A stretch of DNA of 64,000 nt from Knoellia sinensis KCTC 19936. GTDB taxonomy: Bacteria; Actinomycetota; Actinomycetes; Actinomycetales; Dermatophilaceae. Within the stretch, counting starts at the first letter, position 1. Each line of letters starts with the position of its first letter. Where the stretch lies: assembly GCF_000768705.1 (NCBI RefSeq), contig NZ_AVPJ01000001.1, forward strand, positions 248,001 to 312,000. Direction: 5' to 3'. This document shows, piece after piece, positions 17,251-25,085 of the stretch. The notes under the pieces are model-generated. The model made no database searches and was not told the origin of the DNA. It saw only the letters and a list, made by a program, of their open reading frames with translations. The translations under genes and the position numbers were made by a program.

Positions 17251-18840
17251 ATGCTCCGCTCCCCCCTCCGAGTGCGCGTCGTCGCACCGCTCGCGCTCGC
17301 CGCGTTGACCCTGGGTATGCCGTCCGCCGCCCTCGCCGAGACCGTGCCGGCTCCCAGCCCGACCGCGTCCGCTTCGGCCCCCGCCTCGGCTTCACCTTCG
17401 CCGACCGAGACCGCGGCTCCCAACACGCCGAGCACGACCGCGACAGCGACGCCCACGCCCGAGGTGAGCACGCCGGCCACGAAGCCTGCCGCACCCACCA
17501 CGACCCCAGCCGCTCCTGCCGCCCCGGCGCCCGAGGGCAAGGCGGTGCCGTTCGGTGCCGACCGGAGCAGCGCCCGCATCGCCGGCACTCCGTCTGACCA
17601 GGCCGGATACGCGGGCGGCTTCATGGTCCGCACGCTCGCGGAGCAGGGCAACCACTACACCTACCCGGGCAGCGACTTCTTCGACGGTGGGAACACCATC
17701 GACGCGATCCTCGGCCTCGACGGGGCCAAGGTGGGTCAGGACGGGGCCGACGCGGCCTTCGCCCACCTCGAGGACAACCTGGGCTCCTACATCGGCACGG
17801 ACTTCAGCTCCCTCTATGCCGGGCCGACCGCCAAGGCCCTGCTCGCCGTCGTCGCCCACGGCGGGGACCCCACCGCCTTCGGCGGCGTGGACCTCGTCGA
17901 CGAGCTCGTGAACAACTCGCTCGGTGCGGTCGAGCCGGGCCGCTTCTCCGACCTGCCTGTCGACTGCGGCTTCGACACGTGTGACTACTCCAACACCATC
18001 GGTCAGTCCCTCGCGATCATCGCCGTGGGTCGCGCGACGGGCGAGGTCCCGGGCGAGGCGGTCGACCTCCTGCTCGACCAGCAGTGCGCTGACGGCGGAT
18101 TCCGGGGCACGATCAACCCGGCTGGCGACGCCTGCGCCTCCGACCTCGACGCCACCGCATTCGCCGTGCAGGCGCTCGTCGGTCTCGGTGCCGACGAGGC
18201 AGTCGACGGGCTCGACTACCTCGCGTCGAAGCAGCAGTCCTCGGGCGGCTTCATCAACGGTGACGGTGTCGTGAACACGAACTCGACCGCGGTGGCCGCC
18301 CAGGCCTTCGCAGCCGCGGGCTGGACCGAGGAGCTCGGTGCCGCACAGGGCTTCCTCGCCGAGCTGCAGCTCGACTGCACCTTCACTGCCGGGCTCCGCG
18401 GCGGCATCGCCTTCTCGGCAGCCGACCGGGCCACCCTGCTGAAGACCCCGGGCGACCAGGAGGCCATCGACAAGATGCTCCGCGCGACGCCGCAGTCGAC
18501 CCTCGCCCTCGCCGGCGGATCTCTCCTCGACGTCACCGTGGAGGGCACCAAGGCGTCGGCCCCATCCGTCCCGTGCTCGACCAGCCCCTCCCCTACGGGA
18601 ACCTCGGCGCCGACCCCAACCGAGACGACCCCGGGCACCGGCACCGGCTCGGGAACGGCCACGCCGTCCGCGACCGCACCGACCGGCTCGAACCCGTCGA
18701 CGACCGCGCCGGCCACCGCTGGACCGGGCCTCGCCTACACCGGTGGCTCGCCGGTCGCCCCGCTCACCCTCGCAGTGCTCCTTCTCCTCGCCGGCGCTGC
18801 GACGATCCTCGCCTCGCGCCGTCGGGGTGCTCGTCAGTGA
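17251..18840 (+). CDS. Secreted, cell-wall-anchored alpha/alpha-barrel (prenyltransferase-repeat) protein, intrinsic-factor-like
   Basis: 529 aa. Signal peptide about residues 1-30, then a Ser/Thr/Pro/Ala linker to about 95. A globular region (about 100-435) of helical repeats follows, with QQCADGGF and KQQSSGGF, the signature of prenyltransferase/squalene-cyclase alpha6/alpha6 barrels. Cysteines are paired in CGFDTC and elsewhere, fitting an oxidised extracellular fold. A second Thr/Pro linker leads to LAYTGG, a membrane helix and RRRGARQ: an LAXTG-type sorting signal used by class E sortases. No catalytic Asp-rich cyclase motif is evident, so binding rather than catalysis is likely. ATG 17251 follows GAGGAAGG. 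Its place directly behind a cobalamin riboswitch suggests corrinoid binding, like the alpha domain of intrinsic factor (inference). Confidence 0.85.
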   Translation: MLRSPLRVRVVAPLALAALTLGMPSAALAETVPAPSPTASASAPASASPSPTETAAPNTPSTTATATPTPEVSTPATKPAAPTTTPAAPAAPAPEGKAVPFGADRSSARIAGTPSDQAGYAGGFMVRTLAEQGNHYTYPGSDFFDGGNTIDAILGLDGAKVGQDGADAAFAHLEDNLGSYIGTDFSSLYAGPTAKALLAVVAHGGDPTAFGGVDLVDELVNNSLGAVEPGRFSDLPVDCGFDTCDYSNTIGQSLAIIAVGRATGEVPGEAVDLLLDQQCADGGFRGTINPAGDACASDLDATAFAVQALVGLGADEAVDGLDYLASKQQSSGGFINGDGVVNTNSTAVAAQAFAAAGWTEELGAAQGFLAELQLDCTFTAGLRGGIAFSAADRATLLKTPGDQEAIDKMLRATPQSTLALAGGSLLDVTVEGTKASAPSVPCSTSPSPTGTSAPTPTETTPGTGTGSGTATPSATAPTGSNPSTTAPATAGPGLAYTGGSPVAPLTLAVLLLLAGAATILASRRRGARQ

Positions 18841-19727
18841 CACTGCGCCACCACCTTCGGAGGCTCCTCGTCATCGCGGGGAGCACGACCGTCGCGGCCT
18901 TCGGCCTCATCGGGGCGGCCGCCCCGGCGCAGGCTGCGGCCTGCTCGGGGACGAGCGGCGTCACCGTGGTCATCCAGTCCTCATCCGGCACGTCCACGCG
19001 CTGTGCCAGCGGCGACCCGTCGACGGCGATGGCTGCCTTGCAGTCCGTCGCCAACGTCACTCAGGTGCAGACGCAACCCGGGTTCATCTGCCAGATCAAC
19101 GGCTACCCCAACACCTCCTGCGTGCGGACCCCTCCAGCCGACGCGTACTGGGCCTTCTTCCACGCTCCTGCGGGAGGCTCGTGGACGTACTCCCAGAGCG
19201 GTGCCGGGAGCCACAACCCGAGGCCCGGTGGCTCGGTCGGCTTCCGTTTCGGTTCAGGGGCCGCGCCATCGGTGAAGCCGGCAGCTCCTGCACCAGCCGC
19301 GCCGAAGCCCAAGCCACCGACCGCCGCGCCCAAGCCGCCGACGGCAGCGCCCAAGCCCGCCAGCACGCCCCGGCGCACGACCGCAGCACCCAAGAGCACC
19401 TCGGGTGGCACATCCGCAGGCACGTCTGCCACGACGTCGAAGCCCGCGTCCAGCGCCTCCCGTGCGGGCAAGGCCGCCGCCAGTTCGCGTCCGTCCTCGA
19501 GCGCCCCCGCGTCCGCGACACCCATCGCGAGCCCGACCGCCTCAACAAGCGCGACCACGTCATCGACGCCCACGAACTCGGCCACGACCAACGTCCAGGC
19601 CGCTCCGCAGCAGGACGCGGACACGGGCACGACCGGCACGAGCCGCCTCGTCGGCGGCGGAGCCCTCCTGGCCGGCCTCGCCGCGGCCATCGCAGCCGTG
19701 GCGGTCCGTCGGCGCAGCCTCTCCTGA
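18837..19727 (+). CDS. SCO2322-like secreted protein with DUF4430-type domain, membrane-anchored
   Basis: 296 aa from GTG 18837, which overlaps the previous stop as GTGA; this and the signal peptide (cut near APAQAAA) fixed the start. Residues about 30-140 form a compact domain with GVTVVIQ, CQINGYPNTSC and YWAFFHAPAGGSWTYSQSG. This fits the DUF4430/transcobalamin C-terminal beta domain and the SCO2322-type proteins found beside ECF genes in actinobacteria. A long Pro/Ala/Ser/Thr linker follows, then a C-terminal membrane helix with a basic end (VRRRSLS). Function unproven; partnership with the preceding alpha-barrel protein is inferred. Confidence 0.82.
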   Translation: MTLRHHLRRLLVIAGSTTVAAFGLIGAAAPAQAAACSGTSGVTVVIQSSSGTSTRCASGDPSTAMAALQSVANVTQVQTQPGFICQINGYPNTSCVRTPPADAYWAFFHAPAGGSWTYSQSGAGSHNPRPGGSVGFRFGSGAAPSVKPAAPAPAAPKPKPPTAAPKPPTAAPKPASTPRRTTAAPKSTSGGTSAGTSATTSKPASSASRAGKAAASSRPSSSAPASATPIASPTASTSATTSSTPTNSATTNVQAAPQQDADTGTTGTSRLVGGGALLAGLAAAIAAVAVRRRSLS

Positions 19728-19748
19728 GTCCCACGAGATGCTGACCTC

Positions 19749-20936
19749 ATGAGTCCGGCCCTGCCCCGCGCGGTTCATCCCGTCGCGTGGTGGGGCTGGG
19801 CCATCGGGCTCGCGGTCGCTGTGAGCGCCGTGACCAACCCCCTGCTCCTCCTCACCGCGCTCGGAGTCGCCGCACTCGTGGTGACGTCACGGCGGGGAAG
19901 CTCACCGTGGGCCAAATCCTTCCGCCTCTACCTGTGGCTCGGCGCGTTCATCGTGGCCGTGCGCGCCCTGCTCCACGTCCTCGTGGGCCTCAAGTTCGGT
20001 GAGACCGTCCTCCTGCCCCTGCCGGAAGTGACCCTTCCGTCTTGGGCCGCGGGCATCAACATCCTCGGTGACCTTCGGCTCGAAGGCCTTCTCGGGGCCG
20101 TGACCGACGGCCTCCGGCTCGCTGTGATGATCGCGTGCATCGGGGCCGCGAACGCTCTCGCCAACCCCAAGCGCCTGCTGCGAAGCCTGCCCGGAGCCCT
20201 CAGCGAGATCGGCTCCGCCGTGGTCGTGACGATCACCGTCGCGCCGCAGCTCGCCGACAGTGTGCAGCGAGTCATGCGGGCGCGGGCCTTGCGCGGCGAC
20301 ACGTCCCGCGGCATCCGAGCCCTTCCCCGCATCGCGCTCCCCGTCCTCGAGGACACGCTGGACCGCTCGCTTCTCCTCGCGTCGGCGATGGATTCCAGGG
20401 GCTACGGCCGCCGGCGTGAAGTGACCGGCAGCCAGCGGCTGCTCACCGCGATCTGCACCTTCGGCGGACTGGTCGCCAGCGCCGTCGGCATCTACGGGAT
20501 TCTCGATGCGACCACTCCGGGATGGTTGGGCATACCTGCGCTGGCACTCGGAATTGCCCTGTCCCTCACCGGAATCTGGCTCGGCGGTCATGCCAACGCC
20601 CGCTCGACCTATCGGCCTGACCCGTGGCGCTGGCCGGAATGGTTGACCGTGGGGTCAGGGCTCGCCGCTGCTGTTGGCGTGCATCTCGTCGCCCGCACCG
20701 ATGCCGCCTCCTTGGGTATGCCGTTGTCCCCTCTCGCCGTGCCCGCCCTTCCCCTGCTTGCTGTGGCCGGGTTGCTCGTGGCCGCGCTCCCAGCGTTCCT
20801 CACCCCACCGCCCCCCTCAGCCTCAGCGACACGCAGTTCACACCTTCGACTTCGTGCCCCACTGGGACAGGCGCCTCGGGCCGAAGGCCCTCCCTCGCTG
20901 TCCCAGTGGGGCACGAAGTCGAAGAGGGAGACGTGA
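19749..20936 (+). CDS. ECF transporter T component (CbiQ/EcfT family)
   Basis: Transmembrane coupling subunit that links the ATPases to the substrate-binding S component. 395 aa with about six to eight membrane segments. The coupling-helix motifs of the family are visible: RVMRARALRGD and ASAMDSRGYGR, which contact the ATPases. The C-terminus is odd. The last ~30 codons (RSSHLRLRAPLGQ to KSKRET) are the translation of a 27-bp-stem dispersed DNA hairpin, so the protein tail was extended by repeat insertion. The gene starts 21 bp after the preceding stop. Its stop overlaps the ATPase start as TGATG. Confidence 0.9.
   Translation: MSPALPRAVHPVAWWGWAIGLAVAVSAVTNPLLLLTALGVAALVVTSRRGSSPWAKSFRLYLWLGAFIVAVRALLHVLVGLKFGETVLLPLPEVTLPSWAAGINILGDLRLEGLLGAVTDGLRLAVMIACIGAANALANPKRLLRSLPGALSEIGSAVVVTITVAPQLADSVQRVMRARALRGDTSRGIRALPRIALPVLEDTLDRSLLLASAMDSRGYGRRREVTGSQRLLTAICTFGGLVASAVGIYGILDATTPGWLGIPALALGIALSLTGIWLGGHANARSTYRPDPWRWPEWLTVGSGLAAAVGVHLVARTDAASLGMPLSPLAVPALPLLAVAGLLVAALPAFLTPPPPSASATRSSHLRLRAPLGQAPRAEGPPSLSQWGTKSKRET
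20844..20924. repeat. 27-bp perfect inverted repeat inside the 3' end of the EcfT gene
   Basis: Arms at 20844-20870 and 20898-20924 pair perfectly over 27 bp, beginning CTTCGACTTCGTGCCCC. The loop contains GGGCC-GAA-GGCCC. The core CGACTTCGTGCCCCA matches the hairpin after ileS (13321-13398). Here it is within coding sequence and just before the ATPase ribosome site. Confidence 0.88.
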
Positions 20937-22558
20937 TGATCGAGTTCGACCGCGTGAGCGTGACGTTCGACGGCGCCATGGAGCCAGCCCTGCGTGACGT
21001 CTCCCTGAGCATCGACGAGGGCGAGCTGGCTCTCGTCATCGGGCGCACCGGGTCCGGCAAGTCGACACTTCTCGGAGCCATGACCGGGCAGGTCCCCCAC
21101 TTCACCGGCGGCACCCTCGCCGGCCACGTCCGGATCGACAGGCGCGACACCCGGGACCACCGGCCGCGTGATCTCGCCGACCTCATCGGCGTCGTCGGGC
21201 AGGACCCTCTCGCGGGCTTCGTCACCGACACCGTCGAGGAGGAACTCGTCTACGGCATGGAGCAACTCGGCCTCGACTCGTCGACGATGCGCAAGCGCGT
21301 CGAGGAGACACTCGACGTCCTCGGCATCGCCGACCTGCGCGGCGCAGCCCTGCGCGAACTCTCCGGCGGTCAACAGCAGCGCGTCGCGATCGGTTCCGTC
21401 CTCACGGCCCACCCCAGGGTCATCGTGCTCGACGAGCCGACGTCGGCCCTCGACCCGACCGGCGCCGAAGACGTGCTCGCGACGATCACCCGTCTCGTAC
21501 ACGACCTGGCCGTGACCGTCGTCGTCGCCGAGCACCGCATCGAGCGCGTCCTCCAGTACGCCGACTCCATCATTCATGTGGGAGCCAACGGTGTTGTGTC
21601 ACAGGGCGATCCGGCGACGATGATGGTGACCGCCGAGGTCGCACCGCCCGTGGTCGAGCTCGGGCGGTGGGCCGGATGGTCGCCGCTCCCCCTGTCCGTC
21701 CGGGACGCCCGGCGTCGCGCCAAGGAGTGGCGTTCCCTCGACGCCCAACCGCTCCGTCTCCCCGGGGACCCCACTGGTGTCGTCGCACTCGAGGCGCAGG
21801 ACGTCATCGTCGCCCACGACTCCGTGGTGGCTGTCGCAGGGGTGGATCTGACACTGCGGGCCGGTGAGATCACGGCGCTCATGGGCCGCAACGGCGCCGG
21901 CAAGTCCTCGCTCCTGTGGGCCATTCAGGGCAGCGGATCCATGAGATCCGGCTCCGTGCGGGTCCCGGCTTCCGGTGCGGCACCGGACATCGACGTGCGC
22001 AGCCTCGACGCCGCACAGCGCCGCCGCCACGTCGGACTCGTCCCCCAGTCGGCCGCAGACCTCCTCTATCTCGACACGGTGGGTGCCGAGTGCGCCCAAG
22101 CCGATCGCGAGAGCGATCGCCAATCCGGCACCTGCCGCAGCCTTCTCGACAACTTGGCACCCGGCATACCGGACGATCGTCACCCACGGGACCTCTCCGA
22201 AGGGCAACGGCTGGCTGTCGTCCTGGCCGTTCAGTTGACCGCGGACCCACCCGTACTCCTCCTCGATGAGCCGACCCGGGGTCTCGACTACGCCGGCAAG
22301 GCGGCCCTCCGTCAGGCGCTGCGTGACCTCAGCGCGCGCGGACGCAGCGTCGTCGTCTCGACGCACGACGTCGAGTTCGTCGCGGGAACCGCGGACCGGG
22401 TCATCGTGATGGCTGCCGGCGAGGTCGTCGCCGATGGCACCGCGGCCGACGTCGTCGTCTCCAGCCCCGCGTTCGCCCCCCAGGTCTCCAAGATCACCGC
22501 ACCCCAGCCGTGGCTCACCGTCGACGACGTCCGGTATGCCGTCGGAGAACCCTCGTGA
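20936..22558 (+). CDS. ECF transporter ATP-binding protein, two fused ABC domains
   Basis: 540-aa energising subunit, equivalent to EcfA1 and EcfA2 in one chain. Domain 1: Walker A GRTGSGKST (about residue 35), signature LSGGQQQRVAIG, Walker B VIVLDEPTS. Domain 2: Walker A GRNGAGKSS, a degenerate signature LSEGQRLAVVLA and Walker B VLLLDEPTR. Both nucleotide sites keep their key Lys and Glu. ATG 20936 overlaps the EcfT stop (TGATG) and has GAGGGAG upstream. The longer upstream ORF was rejected because it is EcfT read in another frame. It powers uptake with the EcfT and S genes on either side. Confidence 0.93.
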   Translation: MIEFDRVSVTFDGAMEPALRDVSLSIDEGELALVIGRTGSGKSTLLGAMTGQVPHFTGGTLAGHVRIDRRDTRDHRPRDLADLIGVVGQDPLAGFVTDTVEEELVYGMEQLGLDSSTMRKRVEETLDVLGIADLRGAALRELSGGQQQRVAIGSVLTAHPRVIVLDEPTSALDPTGAEDVLATITRLVHDLAVTVVVAEHRIERVLQYADSIIHVGANGVVSQGDPATMMVTAEVAPPVVELGRWAGWSPLPLSVRDARRRAKEWRSLDAQPLRLPGDPTGVVALEAQDVIVAHDSVVAVAGVDLTLRAGEITALMGRNGAGKSSLLWAIQGSGSMRSGSVRVPASGAAPDIDVRSLDAAQRRRHVGLVPQSAADLLYLDTVGAECAQADRESDRQSGTCRSLLDNLAPGIPDDRHPRDLSEGQRLAVVLAVQLTADPPVLLLDEPTRGLDYAGKAALRQALRDLSARGRSVVVSTHDVEFVAGTADRVIVMAAGEVVADGTAADVVVSSPAFAPQVSKITAPQPWLTVDDVRYAVGEPS

Positions 22559-23433
22559 CCGCGCTCGCCACTCCGCCGCGACCGGCGACGCGGAGCGGGT
22601 CCCCACGTGCCATCCGGCTGAAGCCGCGATCCATCGCCGCCATCGCCGCCGTGAGTCTTGCCGGCGTCGTGGCCTTTGGCTGGCCACTCCTCGTCGACCC
22701 CGGCACGACGTTCTCCCACTCGACCGACGCGCCACTCCTCTTCTCGCTGCTCATGCCACTGCTGCTCGCCGTCGTGCTGGCCGAGATCTCGGAGGGTGGC
22801 CTCGACGTGAAGGCGATCGCCATGCTCGGAGTGCTCTCGGCCATCGGCGCCGCGCTGAGGCCCGTGGGAGCGGGCACTGCCGGACTCGAGACGGTCTTCT
22901 TCCTGCTCATTCTGGGGGGCCGAGTCTTCGGTGCAGGCTTCGGTTTCGTGCTCGGCGCCACCACGCTGTTCGCATCCGCTCTCATCACCGGTGGCGTCGG
23001 CCCATGGCTCCCGTTCCAGATGCTCGGTGCCGCGTGGGTGGGATTGGGAGCAGGGCTGCTGCCGCCCCTGCGCGGCAAGGCCGAGATCGCTCTGCTCGCG
23101 GCCTATGGCGCCGTGGCCGGGTTGCTCTACGGTGTGTGCCTCAACCTCATGTTCTGGCCCTTCACCACCGGACTCGACGGCGAACTGTCCTTCGTGGCTG
23201 GCGCGCCACTCACCGACAACCTGCAGCGCTTCCTCGTCTACTCTCTCGCGACCTCGCTCGGCTGGGACATCGGGCGCGCGATCACCAACATCGCCCTCGT
23301 GTCGCTCACCGGAACCGTGGTGCTGCGCACCCTGCGACGGGCCGCACGCAAGGCGGCGTTCGAGGCTCCGGTCGAGTTCACTCCGGCCGCCCACGGCACG
23401 ACGCGACCTGCCGGTTCGGACATGCGCGGCTGA
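22555..23433 (+). CDS. ECF transporter S component, predicted corrinoid-specific
   Basis: Substrate-specific membrane subunit of 292 aa with about six hydrophobic segments, including AIAMLGVLSAIGAALRPVGAG, LGGRVFGAGFGFVLGATTLF and GVGPWLPFQMLGAAWVGLGAG. The last resembles the P-F-Q-M-L-G motif of S components next to SCO2322-like genes. GTG 22555 overlaps the ATPase stop as GTGA. S components bind vitamins with high affinity. Because the operon starts with a cobalamin riboswitch, cobalamin or a corrinoid precursor such as cobinamide or a lower-ligand base is the likely substrate; the sequence alone does not say which. Confidence 0.85.
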   Translation: MTALATPPRPATRSGSPRAIRLKPRSIAAIAAVSLAGVVAFGWPLLVDPGTTFSHSTDAPLLFSLLMPLLLAVVLAEISEGGLDVKAIAMLGVLSAIGAALRPVGAGTAGLETVFFLLILGGRVFGAGFGFVLGATTLFASALITGGVGPWLPFQMLGAAWVGLGAGLLPPLRGKAEIALLAAYGAVAGLLYGVCLNLMFWPFTTGLDGELSFVAGAPLTDNLQRFLVYSLATSLGWDIGRAITNIALVSLTGTVVLRTLRRAARKAAFEAPVEFTPAAHGTTRPAGSDMRG

Positions 23434-23463
23434 CGACCTGACCGCTTTGGCACAATCGCGACC

Positions 23464-24003
23464 ATGGGCACCCTCGAGACCGACAGCACTCCCGCCTGGT
23501 TGAGCCGCGAGGAGCTCGAGAGCGCCCGTGAACGCCTGCCCATCCTCTACGTCGACGCCGTGCCGGTTCGTGTCGATGAGCGCGGCGCCGTCTCAGCGGT
23601 GGGTCTGCTCCTACGAGCCAACGCCGACGGCGAGATCCAGCGCGAGCTCGTCTCCGGCCGCGTGCTCTACCACGAGCGGGTCCGCGACGCCCTGCTCCGC
23701 CACCTCGAGAAGGACCTCGGCCCGATGGCGCTCCCGCAGGTCCCGACGTCGCCCGTGCCGTTCACCGTGGCCGAGTACTTCCCCACCCCGGGTGTCACGC
23801 CGTTCCACGACCCGCGTCAGCACGCCGTGTCCTTGGCCTTCGTCGTCCCCGTGACGGGCGACTGCGCGCCGCAGCAGGATGCACTCGACCTTGCGTGGTT
23901 GACACCCGATGAGGCTCTGGCACCTGGCGTGTTGGCCGAGATGGACCGCGGTCACGGCGTCCTTCTCCGGCAGGCACTCGCACACCTCGGTCACCCCGTC
24001 TGA
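23464..24003 (+). CDS. NUDIX-like protein (DUF4916)
   Basis: 179-aa soluble protein related to NUDIX hydrolases of the DUF4916 type. It begins LPILYVDAVPVRVDERGAVSAVGLLLRA and has a beta-strand pattern with VAEYFPTPGVTPFHDPRQHAVSLAFVVPV, but the canonical GX5EX7REUXEEXGU box is not complete. Hydrolase activity is therefore doubtful. It starts 30 bp after the S component. A CACAAT box 7 bp before the ATG suggests its own leaderless promoter, so membership of the riboswitch operon is uncertain. Confidence 0.8.
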   Translation: MGTLETDSTPAWLSREELESARERLPILYVDAVPVRVDERGAVSAVGLLLRANADGEIQRELVSGRVLYHERVRDALLRHLEKDLGPMALPQVPTSPVPFTVAEYFPTPGVTPFHDPRQHAVSLAFVVPVTGDCAPQQDALDLAWLTPDEALAPGVLAEMDRGHGVLLRQALAHLGHPV

Positions 24004-24019
24004 CGATCGGGTCGCTTTC

Positions 24020-24124
24020 GCGAACACAATGCTTGTTCGCCGCAGACCCATCCGCACTCCGCGCGCAAAGCGCACTCCGTGCTCCCGCCAGGCCCAGCCA
24101 GCGGCGAACAAGCATTGTCTTCGC
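24020..24124. terminator. Bidirectional long-stem hairpin
   Basis: A 24-bp stem with one mismatch (24020-24043 against 24101-24124; core ACAATGCTTGTTCGCCGC) around a 57-base loop with further inner pairing. It lies between two convergent genes (NUDIX-like and PlsC). Arm sequence differs from the ileS-type repeat but the long-stem, structured-loop design is the same. Confidence 0.75.
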
Positions 24125-24207
24125 TCGGCGTTCGGGAGCAGACCGAAGTCTCGCCGGCTCACGCGCGCCAGCAGTCAGCCCCCAAGGCCAGCGCGAGACT
24201 AGCCAGG

Positions 24208-24972
24208 TCAGGACTTGCGGCTCTTGTTGAACTTGTCGACGGTGCGGGTCATGTCGTGGTGGTCGTGCGCCGCAGCCTCTTCGGGAGTGGGAGCTGTGCC
24301 ACCGAGTCGAGCAGGCTGGTAGATCAGGTCGTCGCCCGTCAGGGGCGGGTACGCGGCCTGCTGCGCGTCGAGCTGGGCCTGCATCACTGCTTGCAGTTCG
24401 GCGGTGGCCTCGGCGCGGTTCGCGTCCGGGGCGACATGGATGGGCTCGCCCACGGTGATGAAGACGGGGATCTTGCTCCGCCCCATGTGCTTCGGGACGT
24501 TCTTGCTCCAGACGCGCTGCGAGCCCCACAGGGTCGTCGGCAGGATGGGCACGCCCGCCTCCTGGGCCATGCGCACCGCCCCCGGCTTGAACTCCTTGAG
24601 CTCAAACGAGCGTGACATCGTGGCTTCGGGGAAGACGCCGACGATCTCGCCGTCCTTGAGAGCCTGGACGGCGCGGTTGAACGACGCGCGACCATCCTTG
24701 CGGTCAACGGGAATGTGCTTCATCCCTCGCATCAGGGGCCCCGCCACCCGGTGCGAGAAGATCGACTGCTTGGCCATGAAGCGGACAAGACGCTTGTGCT
24801 TGAGAGCTGCAAGGCCGGCATACGTGAAATCGAAGTAGCCGGTGTGGTTGATGGCCATGACCGCGCCGCCGGTGCGAGGGACGTTGTCCTCACCCTCGAT
24901 GCGGAATTTCAGCCCCTGAGCGGCGAAAACGCCTCGGGCGAACGTGACGACAGGGGTGTACACGGGTTCCAT
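24208..24972 (-). CDS. plsC: 1-acylglycerol-3-phosphate acyltransferase family protein
   Basis: Membrane-associated acyltransferase of phospholipid synthesis or lipid remodelling. It is 254 aa. The catalytic HX4D motif is in NHTGYFDF, followed by FPEAT in place of FPEGT, and PTTLWGSQRVW near the middle. These are the PlsC blocks I, III and IV. The C-terminal tail is hydrophilic and His-rich (AAAHDHHDMTRTV). The gene is single. Its TAGGCT -10 box, 6 bp before the ATG, overlaps a palindromic operator, so repression by a dimeric (TetR-like) regulator is plausible. The family is broad and the exact acceptor is unknown. Confidence 0.88.
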   Translation of the reverse strand: MEPVYTPVVTFARGVFAAQGLKFRIEGEDNVPRTGGAVMAINHTGYFDFTYAGLAALKHKRLVRFMAKQSIFSHRVAGPLMRGMKHIPVDRKDGRASFNRAVQALKDGEIVGVFPEATMSRSFELKEFKPGAVRMAQEAGVPILPTTLWGSQRVWSKNVPKHMGRSKIPVFITVGEPIHVAPDANRAEATAELQAVMQAQLDAQQAAYPPLTGDDLIYQPARLGGTAPTPEEAAAHDHHDMTRTVDKFNKSRKS

Positions 24973-24978
24973 GGGGCC

Positions 24979-25028
24979 AGCCTACGGCTCCGTAGGTTGC
25001 GGAGCCTACGGAGCCGTAGGTTGCGAAA
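24979..25028 (-). promoter_or_regulatory. Double palindromic operator overlapping the plsC promoter
   Basis: Two 24-bp direct repeats (24981-25004, 25005-25028) each start with a near-perfect 16-bp palindrome, CCTACGGCTCCGTAGG and CCTACGGAGCCGTAGG, then TTGCG. On the minus strand the end of the first palindrome is part of the TAGGCT -10 box of plsC. The layout fits a repressor bound as two dimers. The cognate regulator is not in the window. Confidence 0.75.
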
Positions 25029-25085
25029 CGTGCCCTTCTTCACAGCGGACAACCGTCAGGTGATGACGGCTCTGCCATCTGCCCG

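Noticed and set aside
17392-18843. Minus-strand frame of about 480 codons
   Set aside because: Antisense to the alpha-barrel protein; Arg/Gly-rich, no start signals.
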